A DNA stretch of 64,000 bases from the NCBI GenBank assembly GCA_039707465.1, contig CM077643.1, positions 375,837,919 to 375,901,918 of the forward strand, given 5' to 3'. The notes beneath the pieces are model-generated. The model saw only the letters and a program-made list of their open reading frames with translations. It did no database searches and was not told where the DNA came from. This document shows, piece after piece, positions 1 through 12,759 of this stretch. How positions within the stretch are numbered: position 1 is the stretch's first letter; every line of letters begins with the position of its first letter. This DNA is from Rhabdophis nuchalis. Its lineage: Eukaryota > Chordata > Lepidosauria > Squamata > Natricidae. The translations under genes were made by a program, and so were the position numbers.

Positions 1-1893
1 ACATTTAGCATCTGTGTCATCTCTCATAATAGAGAGTAGACAGGAGACACACATAAAAGTGGTAGATAGCAAACTATACAGTTGAAGGCAGGCAGCAGAC
101 ATTCAAAAGATTGTGCGTGATGAAGCTGGGATTAACAAGAGGGCAGAAACCAGAAAAGCAGTTCCTTAAGTAAAACAAAGACACACTAATACTAGTAAAA
201 GGTTGGAAGTTAGGAAGGCAGTCTACAAAGTTAAGTGTCAGAAGACTGGAAAAAGAAGAAGCAGTCATGCAAAGATGCTGCTTCTGCACTGATCCATAGC
301 AAATGGAGCTTTTAAATAAACCAGTTAGAAATACAACCCACACAGTCTAGAAAACTCTTTATTACTTAGTCTACATTTCTGACAAACACTGATTCTTATT
401 CAGTTTGCTGAATAGTCATCAACTTCAATTCACTTAAAGCCAGTAAACTATTACAAGGAACCCCAAGTTCTCTTTATAAGGGAGCAAAAGAATTGCCATG
501 CTCCAAGCATGGCTACTGTTGACTGAGGAGTCATAGTTCCTTGTGCTTGAATTAATGTCCATTGGTTTCAATTATCCCCCCCCCCCCAATGTTATGTTCC
601 ATGGGGTGGATATGATTTTCTGTAAAGACTGAAGCTCATAAAGTTATGTTTAATCATCCAGTTTTTACATGCTACTATCACACATACCCCAAACACACAG
701 AAAAAAAGCTTTCATTGATATCAATAGCAACAGTTTTCTACATGAGTAAAAGAATTTCCAGGGAGATTTCCCCCAAAGTATATGTGGCAATTATATTTTT
801 AAAAATGCTTTCATGGAGGTTCTTCTATTATTTAATTATATATGAGAGGGAGGATATTCAAGGAACTTTCTAACGGGAAATGGAATTGTTCTTGCCCTCC
901 CTGTGTGTTTTAATAATCCAAACACTCTCCTGCATGCATTAAGATTATGGAAAAAAAAGCCCCTTCCTTTGGCATCTTTGTCCATTCTTGAAAATACCAT
1001 GTCCTTGCATTGTTTCTTCTCTTTTTAAAGTTGCTTTGTCAAAAGAAGCTTAAACATGATTAGGATAACCCTATTGTACATATGTTCATGGCTTAAAGCC
1101 CTGTTCTGTTCGTAGAAAAAAAATACAGCTTAATTAGGCTGGGCTGACATGCCAGAAAACAAACTGGCAAATACTTTCTTCCAATTAATGGAAGTCATGG
1201 AAAAATTATACTTACATGTGAATCTAAGCACAGAAGTTGACAACTAATGTCAGTCTTAGGAAAGGAGAGAAATATTATTAGGTACTGTGCTGCTGAGTCT
1301 ATATGAAATTAAGACTCCGTAGTATCTGATCTCATTATTAATTACTTTGGGAGGGTCATTTTTTTACTTCAAGTGCAAAAACTGTAAAAGGTGTTAGGTG
1401 TTGCATGGATGAGTAATCTTAGCACATATATAGAATGCTTCAATCATTCAAGGTGATTCAAGGTAGACCAATATTATGATCTCCATTTAGAGGTAAAATA
1501 TGCTACATGCTAATAATGTTGTATCTAATAACCGTTGTACTGAGCTCAGAAAAGTCCGTTGACAACTTAGAAAATGCTTTGAGATTAAGAGCCACTTCCT
1601 TTTGTGCAAAGCTGCTATAAACTTGCATCTACAAATGTAATGTAGCATATGCAAATATTATGCACAGCTGTGTCCTAGATACTCAGGATATACCTAGCCA
1701 GCTTCTGAATTGGGCTCACCACAGACATTGGCACCAGATATACAGCAACATGGCACAGACGATTGAGTGGTCCACCTCCATCTGCTGAGCCCAGTAGTTT
1801 GGAACTCTGGCACAAGGGAAAGCAATCTACTTTCATGTCAAGTGGGCTTAAGGTAGGGCAGACCATTTTGTCAAATCTTTTTCACAATCAGCA

Positions 1894-1919
1894 GATTCTA
1901 TAAACCTGTTTATAGAATC
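1894..1919. repeat. 26-bp palindrome
   Basis: GATTCTATAAAC, then CT, then GTTTATAGAATC: a perfect 12-bp stem with a two-base centre. Confidence 0.95.
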
Positions 1920-2045
1920 CAACCCAAAAGAATCTCCATAGACATTCATAGTCAGCTACTCATCACAGAGAAAACCAGCATGTAATTGTTCTCTTCCAAA
2001 GGTTGATTTTTTTTTTCATGAATGGAATGTTCTATCAAATTACAC

Positions 2046-2575
2046 CGCCAGGTTCTGAAGGAACTAGCAGATGAGATCTTAGAACCACTGAACTATATCT
2101 TTCCAAGATCCCGGACTCTAGAAAGAGTGCAGAGAAGAGCAACAAAGATGATTAGGGGACTGGAGGCTAAAACATATGAAGAACGGTTGTAGGAACTGTG
2201 TACATCTAGTTTGATGAAAAGAAGGACTTGAGGTGACATGATATCAGTGTTCCAATATCTCAGGGGCTGCTACAAAGAAGAGGGAGTCAAGCTATTCTCC
2301 AAAACATCTGAGGGCAGGACAAGAAGCAATGGATGGAAACTAATCAAGGAGAGAAACAACTTAGAACTAAGGAGAAATTTCTTGAACAGTTAGAACAATT
2401 AATCAGTGGAACAACTTGCCTCCAGAAGTTGTGAAAGCTCCAACACTGGAAGTTTTCAAGAAGAGATTGGATAATCATTTGTCTGAAGTGGTGTAGGGTT
2501 TCCTGCATAAGCAGCGGGTTGGACCAGAAGACCTCTAAGATCCCTTCCAACTCTGTTATTCTGTTCTGTTCTGTA
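2046..2575 (+). mobile_element. CR1 LINE 3' fragment
   Basis: The segment contains successive CR1 landmarks in plus orientation: GAGTGCAGAGAAGAGCAACA, GGAAACTAATCAAGGAGAGA, AACAACTTGCCTCCAGAAGT, GGGTTGGACCAGAAGACC and CCCTTCCAACTCTG, ending in a short TTCTG repeat. The left part resembles CR1 coding sequence joined by a deletion. All frames are broken. Confidence 0.88.
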
Positions 2576-3900
2576 AATCCCTTAAATCTTGCTTAAAGTG
2601 GTACATTTTTATTAGTTTTTCTGCTGTTCTGGGAGGGCAGAGCAATAAGAGGGGGGGGGGGGACCCTAAAAATGCAGAACAAGCAATAGCTGGAAGCTTC
2701 TAATATTATGGGCAATCTTGGGAAACAGCCAAACATGGATAGAATTTTCAAGTGCATGTTTTAAATCAACAGATAGAAGATAAGAGAAAATGTTAAGACA
2801 CGTAAAACAATAAAAAGGCAGCTGACCATGTGAAACAGACCCTGCAGGCATATGTTCTAATAGCAACACACCTCCACCATAGCACCCTGCCTATCTCTTC
2901 ATTCAGAGAATGTCCCTAGTCTAGTCCAGTTGTTTTTACTCTTACTAAGTAGCTACAAAGGCAACAGAACACAACTGAATGCTTCTCCATAATTGCAGCT
3001 TTAATTTTAGCTAACTAAAATATAATGTAACAGTCTGTGATGTATTTACTGATCAAGACCTTGACACTACAGTGATACTCATTAGTAGCTAATAAAGAAT
3101 CGGTGTAGCATAACACTTAGGAAAGAACAATTGCCAGAAAGATAACTACACTTTGTGGCCAAAGAAATAAATTGAGGTATGTTCTTATTCTAGTTCTCAT
3201 AAACAATAGGTGAAGAAGCCACTTGCTTTGAGATTAAGTAACTACAGGGAGGAAGGATTTACAGGTATATTTAGTGTACATTTTGCTAGTAGGCTGAAGT
3301 AGGGTAGAGGCTATCAGTTGCCTTGTGGAAATTATTGTACTATTGAATGGCCTTCAGGAAAAATCCCAATGAGCTATGTTTTGATAGTGTTTGCTAGACT
3401 GTTATTATTAAAGTGTCTACTTTATTTGTAAGTCACTTGAATCTGCTGTAACTTGAACAAAGGATATAAATAATGCAAATAATGCAATACACCAGCATCA
3501 TATTAATGTCTCTGCATCAGCATTTTCTACTACAGAGAAATAGGTGGGTCCTCGCTCTCATAGTTATACAATCTTGAGGCAGGTAGATTACTCCATCTGC
3601 TGTGTATGAGAACTAGGGAATAGAATAAGAATTCATCATATTGGATGGTATGTATTCTGATCCCTCAACCTATTTTCTTTCTCTTGCTTTTATGCTGCTT
3701 CTCCTCTTCTCACCAAAATATTCTGACTTTTAATGGATGTAACTTTCCTATTCTACTCACAAATCTTAGGAAAAGGGGAGAACGTACTGAAGAAGGCTTG
3801 ACTTTCAGTTATGATCCTAAGAGATTGTACTCAATTCTACTGCCAGGGCTCATGGACTGAAATGCACAAGCGGGCTTGATGTACCAGCAAATGACATACA

Positions 3901-3963
3901 GCTAAGGCCTCAGGGCATTTTTTTCCCTTCCAGAAGAAAAAAAAATGCCCGAGGCCTCTTAGC
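3901..3963. repeat. Long perfect-looking hairpin
   Basis: GCTAAGGCCTCAGGGCATTT and its complement AAATGCCCGAGGCCTCTTAGC pair over some 25 bp with one small bulge, around a pyrimidine/purine-rich loop (TTTTCCCTTCCAGAAGAAAA). It is not part of a recognised element. Confidence 0.9.
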
Positions 3964-6423
3964 AGAAATTCTGTGCTCTTTATCGCATTGTCACCATTTG
4001 ACATATTAGAGCTTCCACAAATCTGCCTCTGAGATGCCCTGCAGCTCTTGGACTTCCATAGGAAATGAGATAAAAATCTATGTTATGATTCATTTGGTCA
4101 ACAGGTAAAAACAGAATTGCCTTCATTTCTATTTGTACTGAAGATTCTCCTTTATTCTTCATTTATTAGCAAATGGTGCCAAAGCATTTTTGAATGAATG
4201 ATTTTACGATCTTTAACTTCTAAAGTAATTTTTGTTCTCATTCCACTGTCTTTTCTTCAGCCAAATATATTCTGGTTGTATTTCTTTGTAGGATCTTTAT
4301 ACAATGTTAGAGCTGTTTTGATGAACAGTCATTAGACGGGCTAGGGCATGTTCCCCATGTTGTTCAGTAGCAGAGGCATGAGGCATTTTCTCCATGTTAT
4401 TTCTAATCCTTATCAACAAGAGGGGCTAAGAAAGCTGACTGTCAGCCTCTGCTTTGCTTGCTTGCTATTGGCTGCCATAGAAACGGGGAGGGTGGTATTT
4501 GGGAAGGGAATTATATGGTACTGGAGGAGTATGTACAAGGGAGTTTTGTTCTCACCATCTTCTGCGCATGCTGATTGCTGATGTCAAGGCCAACTGTCTT
4601 GTATACCAACCTGATGAGGCCTTTTGAAGATGCACCCCCACATGATACTTTAGGGAGTTGGAGATTGGACACTGGGCTGGGGTAATTGAAGGGGGGGGTC
4701 TGAGTAATCATTTGATATGTACTTGTTTGCACCTTTTTGGCTCAGATCTTGCTTTCCTTTTCGCTGCTTTCAATTCATATCTAGTAAAAGTACTTTATCT
4801 CTATTCAAATGGAGTTGAAGTTTTTCTTTCTCGGATACTGAAGGAGGCATGCTTGACACTGACCCTTAGATGCAAAGTCTGTACTCTGTCACAGAGGCTC
4901 TGACTCTTCTCTATGAAGACACTGCTTGAATTGATTGCTTAAATTGCTTGACACTGGCTATAAAATACTGAAAACATAATATGCTTAAAGATTTGACTTC
5001 TCACAGGGATAAGGAGATAGTCACATTTTTGTATATTTTTATCCTTTCAGGGGGGGCCTTTCTACTCCTGGGAGTTAAGGGACCCTCTGGACCAATGTCT
5101 GGGGAGTAGGAACAACCTCTAGTGGAAGAAAACTTTTACAAAGGCTTAAGATCAAATGAATCCCCTGAAGCAAGATATTCCATAAACTAGGAGCAGCTAC
5201 AGAAGCAAAGCCTATTGCGAGCAGATATTCTTAAACCATAATAGGTACAAAATAAACCCTCAGCTGAATTTGTAGGATTATTTACACTGTATGAGATGGA
5301 AAGAACCATATCTTGTGCAACACATTCCTCAAATTGGAGAGATAACGACAAGAGTCTATATCACACTTAGGGTCTGTTTTACTGACAAAACCAAAGACTA
5401 ATGATTCTATGATAGATCAAAGAATTCACATTTCCCCCTCTTATCCTTTCCTCATTAAACTGGAAGCTCAGAGTCCAGTGTTCTGTGTATCTCAGAACAG
5501 CACTTGTAGAGCTCAAGTACAATCCTCAGAACGATATTTTGCAAGAGAATAGCCAGAGACAGTTGCTTTTATATATTAGGTTATTAAGTATTATGTTTGG
5601 CAATCAAGCAACTGTTCATACTGCACTAGTCTCTTATGAAGCTAAAAAGGCTGGGTATACGAACAGTTGCAGAAAGAATTACGTAGCATTGGCCAAATGT
5701 AAACTAGGGTGCACTGACTGCTTACTGATATGTTACTGCTAAAGAAATGTGGTTCTAACGGAATTCCCACTTTTTTTAATGTCATTTTCCTCTAGTTGGG
5801 TAGTCCTCCACTTCATCAAAACCTAGCCCTGAAAAAGCTTTTCCAGTTGTGCTCTCAACAACACATACAATTGCCCTAATCTTGAGAGACATAACAATAA
5901 ATCACAAGATATTACGCAGAAGGCTAACTGAGAGGCAGCATGAGCATTATATGTCAGAGTCAAAGCACAAATGCTTTCATGTTCATGTCCTTTGATCCTT
6001 CCTCCATTGACTGGTCAGATATGACTAGAGTGTCATAATATGGCTTGAGTAAATTAGGTTTCCCCCCCTTTATATTGATCACTTTAGCCCTTCAACTTAA
6101 GGACATGAACTTGAAAGATCAAATTTTGATCCGGCCAGTCTACTGCATTCAAATTAACATAGTGAGTGTTAGCCAAAGAGTAGCTGGTTTTATTTCAAAG
6201 CTCAGTCACTTCAATGCTATCTGTTCTTTCATTATTGCTTCTGGCTCCGATAAGAGAACACTCAAGTCATACAAACATGAAATTCTGGTTTCCAAAGTTA
6301 AATCAATGACATTTCTGATTATTGTATTTTCACTCTACTGGCCATAACCCCTATATTTTTTCTCTGTATAATCTGATATAGAAAAATTAAAAAAATATGT
6401 TTGTACATATACATATGCATATG

Positions 6424-6477
6424 TGAGTGTATGGATGTGTGTGTGTCTGTGTGCACGCACGCACACACACACACACT
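6424..6477. repeat. (GT)n(CA)n palindromic microsatellite
   Basis: GTGTGTGTGTCTGTGTGCAC is followed by GCACGCACACACACACACAC, so the two halves can fold on each other. ATATACATAT-type runs flank it. Confidence 0.93.
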
Positions 6478-7204
6478 TCCATATATACATATACACTAGA
6501 AGAATCTTTTAATCTTTGTCCAACTCTTAAAGAAAAAAGGCAGCAGGTTCAGCTTTCTATAAGATATTTAAGCCCAAGGAATTTAAAAGAAAACCAGCAA
6601 AAGGCTATCTCATTTGACTTGAAATGAAAGAGACAGGCAATGAAAACTGTTGTGCTTAGTCCAATAAACTAGGAATTCTTCAGGAGTTACTGTCTAGTGC
6701 AACAATTTAGCTGTTCCAACGATCTCTTCAGATTCCTTTCCTTGCTTTAGTTTCAACTGAACTTTCTCCATATTAATTTTCCTTACAGTAGTTAAGAAGA
6801 TTCTTCACTTCAAAATTATATTTTTACAAGCCAATGTTTTTAGTTTTAAATTTTTAAATAACCACTACGTGATATTTAGTCTCTCCAATTGTGAAAGTGT
6901 AAGATTCCCAACAAACCTGGGCATACAGTTTACAGCAAAAAAAAGTATAGAATTCTATTAACGTCTATTGTTTTCAGTTTTCCACTTATTTATTCATTCT
7001 ATTTGTAACCATAACATATTTGAAGCAGAGCTCTCCTCTGATTAATCTCTGAAAGCCCACTAATCTTGCTAGCTAACTCCATCCCTCCACTTCCACATTC
7101 AAAGGCAGGTCTTAATTACCATTTGTTACAGAACAACTGTGGAAGAGGGCTTGTACTTCAAGGACACAAGCCTTCTAACTATACGTACCTGTAGGGACAT
7201 TCTG

Positions 7205-7275
7205 AGATGTTGATTGTAGGATTAGATGAGCTTTTGGCCTAAGTCAGTAGGATTCTTGCTATTATGTTCTTTACC
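7205..7275 (+). mobile_element. CR1/L3-like LINE 3' end
   Basis: GGATTAGATGAGCTTTTGGC followed by a degraded CAGTAGGATTCTT and TTATGTTCTT matches the 3' end that is seen inverted at 33569. It is short and diverged. Confidence 0.5.
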
Positions 7276-10200
7276 GTTTTATAGTATTTATTCTATTTCT
7301 TATCTTATAAATCCTCTTCTCTCCCTCATTTTTGTAATTTACTCAGTTTGAAGATTTGTTGAAGCATTATTAACTGTGCCTGCTGCATCTCCCAAAAATA
7401 CCACTCTAATCTTATGTTCGCTATGATACACATTCATATGCAAATTCATATACAAATAAGAACAAGAAAACATGGTAACAGAGATCAAAGGTGGAAGAAG
7501 AAAACAAGAGTGCTTCTTCTTATGTCCAAACTCAAGAAAAAAATAACAGGACCAACTAGGGGCAAAGCTAACAGCATGACTCCATTCTTCTTCTCCATGT
7601 GAGAATTTCTCAGTCAAATAATACATTAAGAGAATTTCTATATATCCCCTGGAGATAGTACTCAAACATTGCTCAAGCAGGAATCAGCCAGATGGTTGCT
7701 AAAGGCTTGCTTGAATGATCTGGCATAAGATAACCCAGGGTAGGAATGAGTGAAAGTTGAAAAACTCCTGGTTTAAATATAATTTAGCAATAAAGTCACT
7801 ATTAGGTCAATGCCACCTATTTATTAGAATGCTATTCTATCAGTTTATCTCATAGGGAAGCGCTGCATAGAAATGAATTACACAGAAGCATTGCTCAGCT
7901 GCTTTGATTCTTTTCAATAAATTCATAAAGATCAGAAACTGTGTCTGAGTAAGAATAGCTCTGGAATGCCATATTTTGTGCTCACAAATGGATTATATAC
8001 TAGCATAGTCTAATCATAAATCTGTAAAAACTGCACAGGCCTGGGAGGCAGAAAAAAGAGAGGTATTTACGTTGTTCATTTATAGTCTCCCCTTTGGCTT
8101 GTTCTATATTTAACTGTCAACTAGATTGAAACTGTCAGCAGAGGTATTAAAATTGTATTGACTTGCTTTAGATGAGGAAGGGCTATATAAAATAAACACA
8201 TGCAGAGAAAAGTGTCCAGTGTTGTTGCAAAGAAGCATTTTATGGCAATGAATGGAGTCTGTATCTGAAACCAATTCATGATAGAACCCAAATTCAAAGG
8301 TGGAGACAGGGAGACTAGTTTTATAGATGAGAGCAGCCAGCCAGCTCTACTGTATTGAAATAAAGAGGTGGAAGAATTTGTCAGCTCACTGGAATTCATG
8401 ACCCAGAGAAATTTTTTTACAGCTCATTTACAGAGGACTTACAGTGCAGCAGCATGCTGGAAAAGCCTCTGATATAATCAGTGGACTCCAGGTGGGTGGC
8501 CTGTGAGTTTATACGTTAGGACACTCAGCAACATCTTAGCAAGCACCAATGCAGGGGCAAAGTAGTTCATATAGAGACAATACCTTTTGTTCATCAATAT
8601 AAATGTGGGTGACTGAAAGAGAAAAGCGGTAAAAGCCAGTAAGAAATATTCCTGCTACTGCCATGATCTGGTTTCCTGTAATGACCAAGCATAAATCCAA
8701 AGAGAGAAATGAAGAAGAGATAAGGAGACTCAGATGAGAAAACTGTAACCCAGAGAGGCATTCGACACAGAGCTTCAACTACTAAATGATCTTCTGAATC
8801 TGACAGACCTGAAACTGGAGCCTAAAAAGGGCTCAGTGAATCCTCAGCCCAGAGTAACCCCACTTTCCCTTGGGACCTGTCCAGGGTTCTGAAGGACCAG
8901 GCAAACTCGTTCTTGAGTGGCCTCTACTTGGTGATGCTGTGCCCTTACTACCTGCTTCGTGTCATTGCACTACTTGATTTTCTCATTACTTACTGAAAGG
9001 ATAGATGGTCTTTTTAGGCCAGTGACACATTTGAAATTCTGAGAGCATGAAGTGGTATACTCATACAATAATTGCCATAAACAAAACACCTTTTTAGAAG
9101 AATGTGAACTAGTCCATCAGGATGTTCTATAAATCCTACATGGTTTCTCTGGATTCCATAATACTTCCTACAGGTAAATATGATACATCAGCTCATGCTT
9201 TGCCACATAAGTTTACCCCTAAATTTATCATTGTTACTTAAAAAAAAAATTTCAACACTGAGCATTTGATTGTATCATGGGAGATGTCTGGGAGAATGCC
9301 TACTTCTCCAAATCCTACATTTTTCAATTCTGATTAGTTTTATTTTATTTGCTCAATTTCTATGGCAGCCCATCTCAATCAGTGACTCATCTCACTCCAA
9401 TCAACAAGGAAAGTTTCTTGAAGCATTCTTAAATTCCAAATCTGGTCCCTTCAAGATACATTCCATTCTCTCTAGAAGACAACTGCTAAAACTTACTAGT
9501 CATCCATTTGACTGGGTGAACTAAAACTAGTAACACAATAAAGCATCCAGTTTGAGCATCTATTCATTTCCAAACCATTCCTCAAATTGTACGTCTATAC
9601 TGTAACTTCTTTAAATATATTCCCCTTCCTGTTACCTCCAATGCTTGAAATCTTGCCAACTTCTGGACACTTTTAAAGTAGAATGAAAAACAATATGATG
9701 AGATTTCCCTTATTGGTTTTATCCAGAACATGAAACTGCTGAGTACTTTTTAAAGAGTGCATTGATTCGTACAATTTTTGATCTCCTTTAGACTAAAAGG
9801 ATAGAGTGGAACTCTTTTAAAATTCAATATGGCTAAACTGATGAGATCAGCTTTAGGCTGACAACCAAGCTTTGGTGAGCTCACCATCTAATTTTAGGTA
9901 TGACATAATCTTTTGTGTTACTAAATGTTAGAATGAACATTTATTTCAAATCATTTGTTTCATTTAAAATGAGGAAAAACTGACCGAATGAGCTGCTCAA
10001 CAGTGAAATAGGCTGCATTGAAAGCAGTAGGTCTTCATTTGTAAGCAGAAGCTGGGACAGTGTTCTATTAAGATAGCAGTAATAGAGACTTTCTGGCTGG
10101 GGGTTGTAATAAATTATTTTTGAAGTCTCTTCCAACTTGAGGTCAGAAGTCTAACAATCAAATCTATGCACAATGATTATGTTTTTCTTTAAGAGATGGT

Positions 10201-11440
10201 CAGAAAAATGTTTTTGCAGTTTGAATTGCAAAGAACAATGGTGATGTGAGCCTTAAATTTTAACACAAACATAATTCTAGGCATTAAATAAGGAGATAAA
10301 TTGCATTGTTATTATTGAAAAACTAGCATGCTGGAGAAGAGCCACAAGTTATAATTGACAAAAGACCTTTGGAAACCTAGTACATTCTAGATGTGTTGGA
10401 TTACAAATACTGTTATAATTAGAATTGTAAATCAACACATTTGGAGAGAATAAGGTGGGGAAAGTTGTGTTAGTACTTCATTTCTAAAACCAGTCAGCTA
10501 GATGTTCTTGTTCTTATTCCTATTCTTATGCAAAGCATGTTGTTGTTGTAAGTAAACCATTGTGAGCCTCTCAGTGATAAAGAAACCTTTCTTTTTAAAC
10601 CCAAGTGCCTATGGAAATTATGTAAGTATTGTATCACCAAGGTCTTTTTAGCAATTCTACCATGAATCACGAATCAATAGAGGAATAAGAGCTATATGAA
10701 ACGAGAATGAGAAACTCTTAATTGCTGTATTCATACATTTAATGAACGGTGATCACTTTATTCTACCAGGTCCTATTTTTTATTATATTGCACAAGAGAA
10801 CTATGATGTTTCTGCCTTTTCTTACAGCTAAGATACTTTACTTATCATGGCCCAGTTCTCAACAATGTCCTCATCTGAGAGGAATTTACCAGAATTGTAT
10901 ATAGCATTTTAATCAGATTACAGATGCATCCAACTTTGGAATGCAGTTTTCTTCACAATTTAATAATAAGATGGTTTTTGCTACATGTCTCTTTTGTTTT
11001 CAGTGTCGGAAACGGAATAGGTTTGCACGCTATGGTTCCCAAATCCATATTTCAAATGCAGAGACAGCCATTTGTACAAGGATGATGGCAAAAGGTTCCT
11101 AATGCTTCCCACAGTCACCACATCTTGCCCTAGAAATATACATTCTCCTTGCCATTTTCCTCTTGGGACTTACTTTTAAGATGATATCTTCCTGTAGAAA
11201 ATCTATGGAATCACAAACCAGCCAATGCAATATTATAAGCAAGCGTGCAGGGATTTGCAGGGGGACAATGGGCAAAATGGGAATGCCAAGCATCTCACTC
11301 CAACAGCTTCTTCTGTTTCCCCTATTTTCCATAAGAGAAAACTGCAGGACTTGAGATTCTGCAATTTGTTGAATACAACAACAAATTTGCTTGAACATCA
11401 CACAATCTGACCCAGAATATAATACAAAAACAGATAGCAA

Positions 11441-11641
11441 TAACTTCCAAAAGTTGTGAATGCTCCAACACTGGAAGTTTTTAAGAAGCTATTGGATAAC
11501 CATTTGTCTGAAGTAATGTAAAGTTTCCTGCCTAAGAAGACCTCCAAGGTCCCTTCCAACTCTTCTATTCTGTTCTGTTCTGTTCTGTTCTGTTCTGTTC
11601 TGTTCTGTTCTGTTCTACTCTACTCTACTCTACTCTACTCT
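11441..11641 (+). mobile_element. CR1 LINE 3' terminus with expanded TTCTG/TACTC tail
   Basis: AGTTGTGAATGCTCCAACAC through AAGACCTCCAAGGTCCCTTC matches the CR1 3' end at 2430-2560. The tail has expanded into about nine TTCTG units (11569-11614) followed by about five TACTC units (to 11641). Confidence 0.88.
11569..11641. repeat. (TTCTG)n(TACTC)n microsatellite at a CR1 tail
   Basis: Two pentamer blocks sit directly at the CR1 3' end; the second differs from the first by a shared change in every unit. Confidence 0.95.
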
Positions 11642-11689
11642 ATACTCTATCAACTTGAAACTCTTCATTCAATTGTATTACTATTACTA

Positions 11690-11912
11690 TTATTACTGTA
11701 TTTTTTATACCTTGCCCTTTTTTATATATAACTCAAGGTGGCATACCTAATCCTCCTGCCTCCACAATGATCACCCTGTAAGGCAGTTGGACTAAGAGAC
11801 AGTGAATGGCCCAAAGCCACCCAACCAGTTTTCATGTCTAAGGAGACCTAGAACTCAGACTTTTCTGGTTTCTACGCCAGCACTTTAACCACTAACCTAT
11901 ATTGGCTCTCAG
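11690..11912 (-). mobile_element. tRNA-derived SINE (GAGAGCCA type)
   Basis: On the minus strand it opens GAGAGCCAATATAGGTTAGT GGTTAAAGTGCTGG (A box) and then GAGTTCTAGGTCT (B-box-like). The core TTTGGGCCATTCACTGTC and a 3' end of GGCAAGGTATAAAAAATAC type follow. This matches the common squamate SINE that starts GAGAGCCAGTTTGGTGTAG. Confidence 0.75.
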
Positions 11913-12484
11913 CTGAAAGAAAACTCAGCCAAGCAGAATGTTTAATTGTATGTACATTATAGTTTTTGCAAACACTGTATTTTTAAGAACAAAGGGTAAA
12001 TTGGGGAAAACTAAGTAAAGCAATCTCACAAATGCAAAGTAAGGTTCCTGCAAGCAATATGCTTCTGGTACTTCAATCTTCAGCAGACTACTGGCAGACA
12101 GAAGAGGAAAGAGGAACTGGAGAAAAGAAGAAAACCACCATAATTCAGAAATTGAGAACCATCTCCATTTAAAAACCTTGATCTGGGTTATAATTGAAAT
12201 CAAATAAGAAGCATCTTATCAATATTTTCAGAGCCATGTTATAATATCTTTAGCTATTAAGTGTGCAAACATTTAGGCAGTTTGTGTCTTCCCATCTTCT
12301 ATGACATGTAGCTCAGCAGGGTTCAGATATTTGAAAATTTTGGAAACTTTCTTGAAAATTTGCCTTTGGGATGTGTTTACTGTTTAAACCTGATTGATTT
12401 AAACTTTATCAATAATCCCAGAAATGTAATTTTAAAAACTGTGGCTTGCTTTAATTAGAAGGATGTAAATTAATCTATATCATT

Positions 12485-12516
12485 AGGCCCTTCCAACTCT
12501 GTGATTCCATGAACAG
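12485..12516 (+). mobile_element. CR1 LINE terminal scrap
   Basis: GGCCCTTCCAACTCTGTGAT followed by TCCATGA matches the last bases of CR1 only. Confidence 0.5.
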
Positions 12517-12759
12517 AACAGGGAATAAATTGTAAGTGATAATATGTGGTTTAATGCATTTTAGGAGAGGGTGCAAAAATATCACCCATAGAATTAATGC
12601 CATCTATAATATAAAATTGGTTTATATCTCCTACAGATCATTCTTCCACAAGGTCTACAACAAAACATATATGGTGATTTCATCAACTGTTTGTTTTGAC
12701 ATACATAACAGCATGGAACAGCACAATTCAAAGGCATCAAAACATTTTGTTGAGTTTGT

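Noticed and set aside
1675..1866. 63-codon minus frame near an octamer-like ATGCAAAT
   Set aside because: No similarity and no splice context; one isolated short frame is expected by chance.
5485..5742. 85-codon plus frame
   Set aside because: No similarity I recognise, no supporting signals.
10375..10445. Imperfect inverted repeat (ATGTGTTGGATTACAA and its partner)
   Set aside because: Arms are short with many mismatches; I cannot separate it from chance or a very old repeat.
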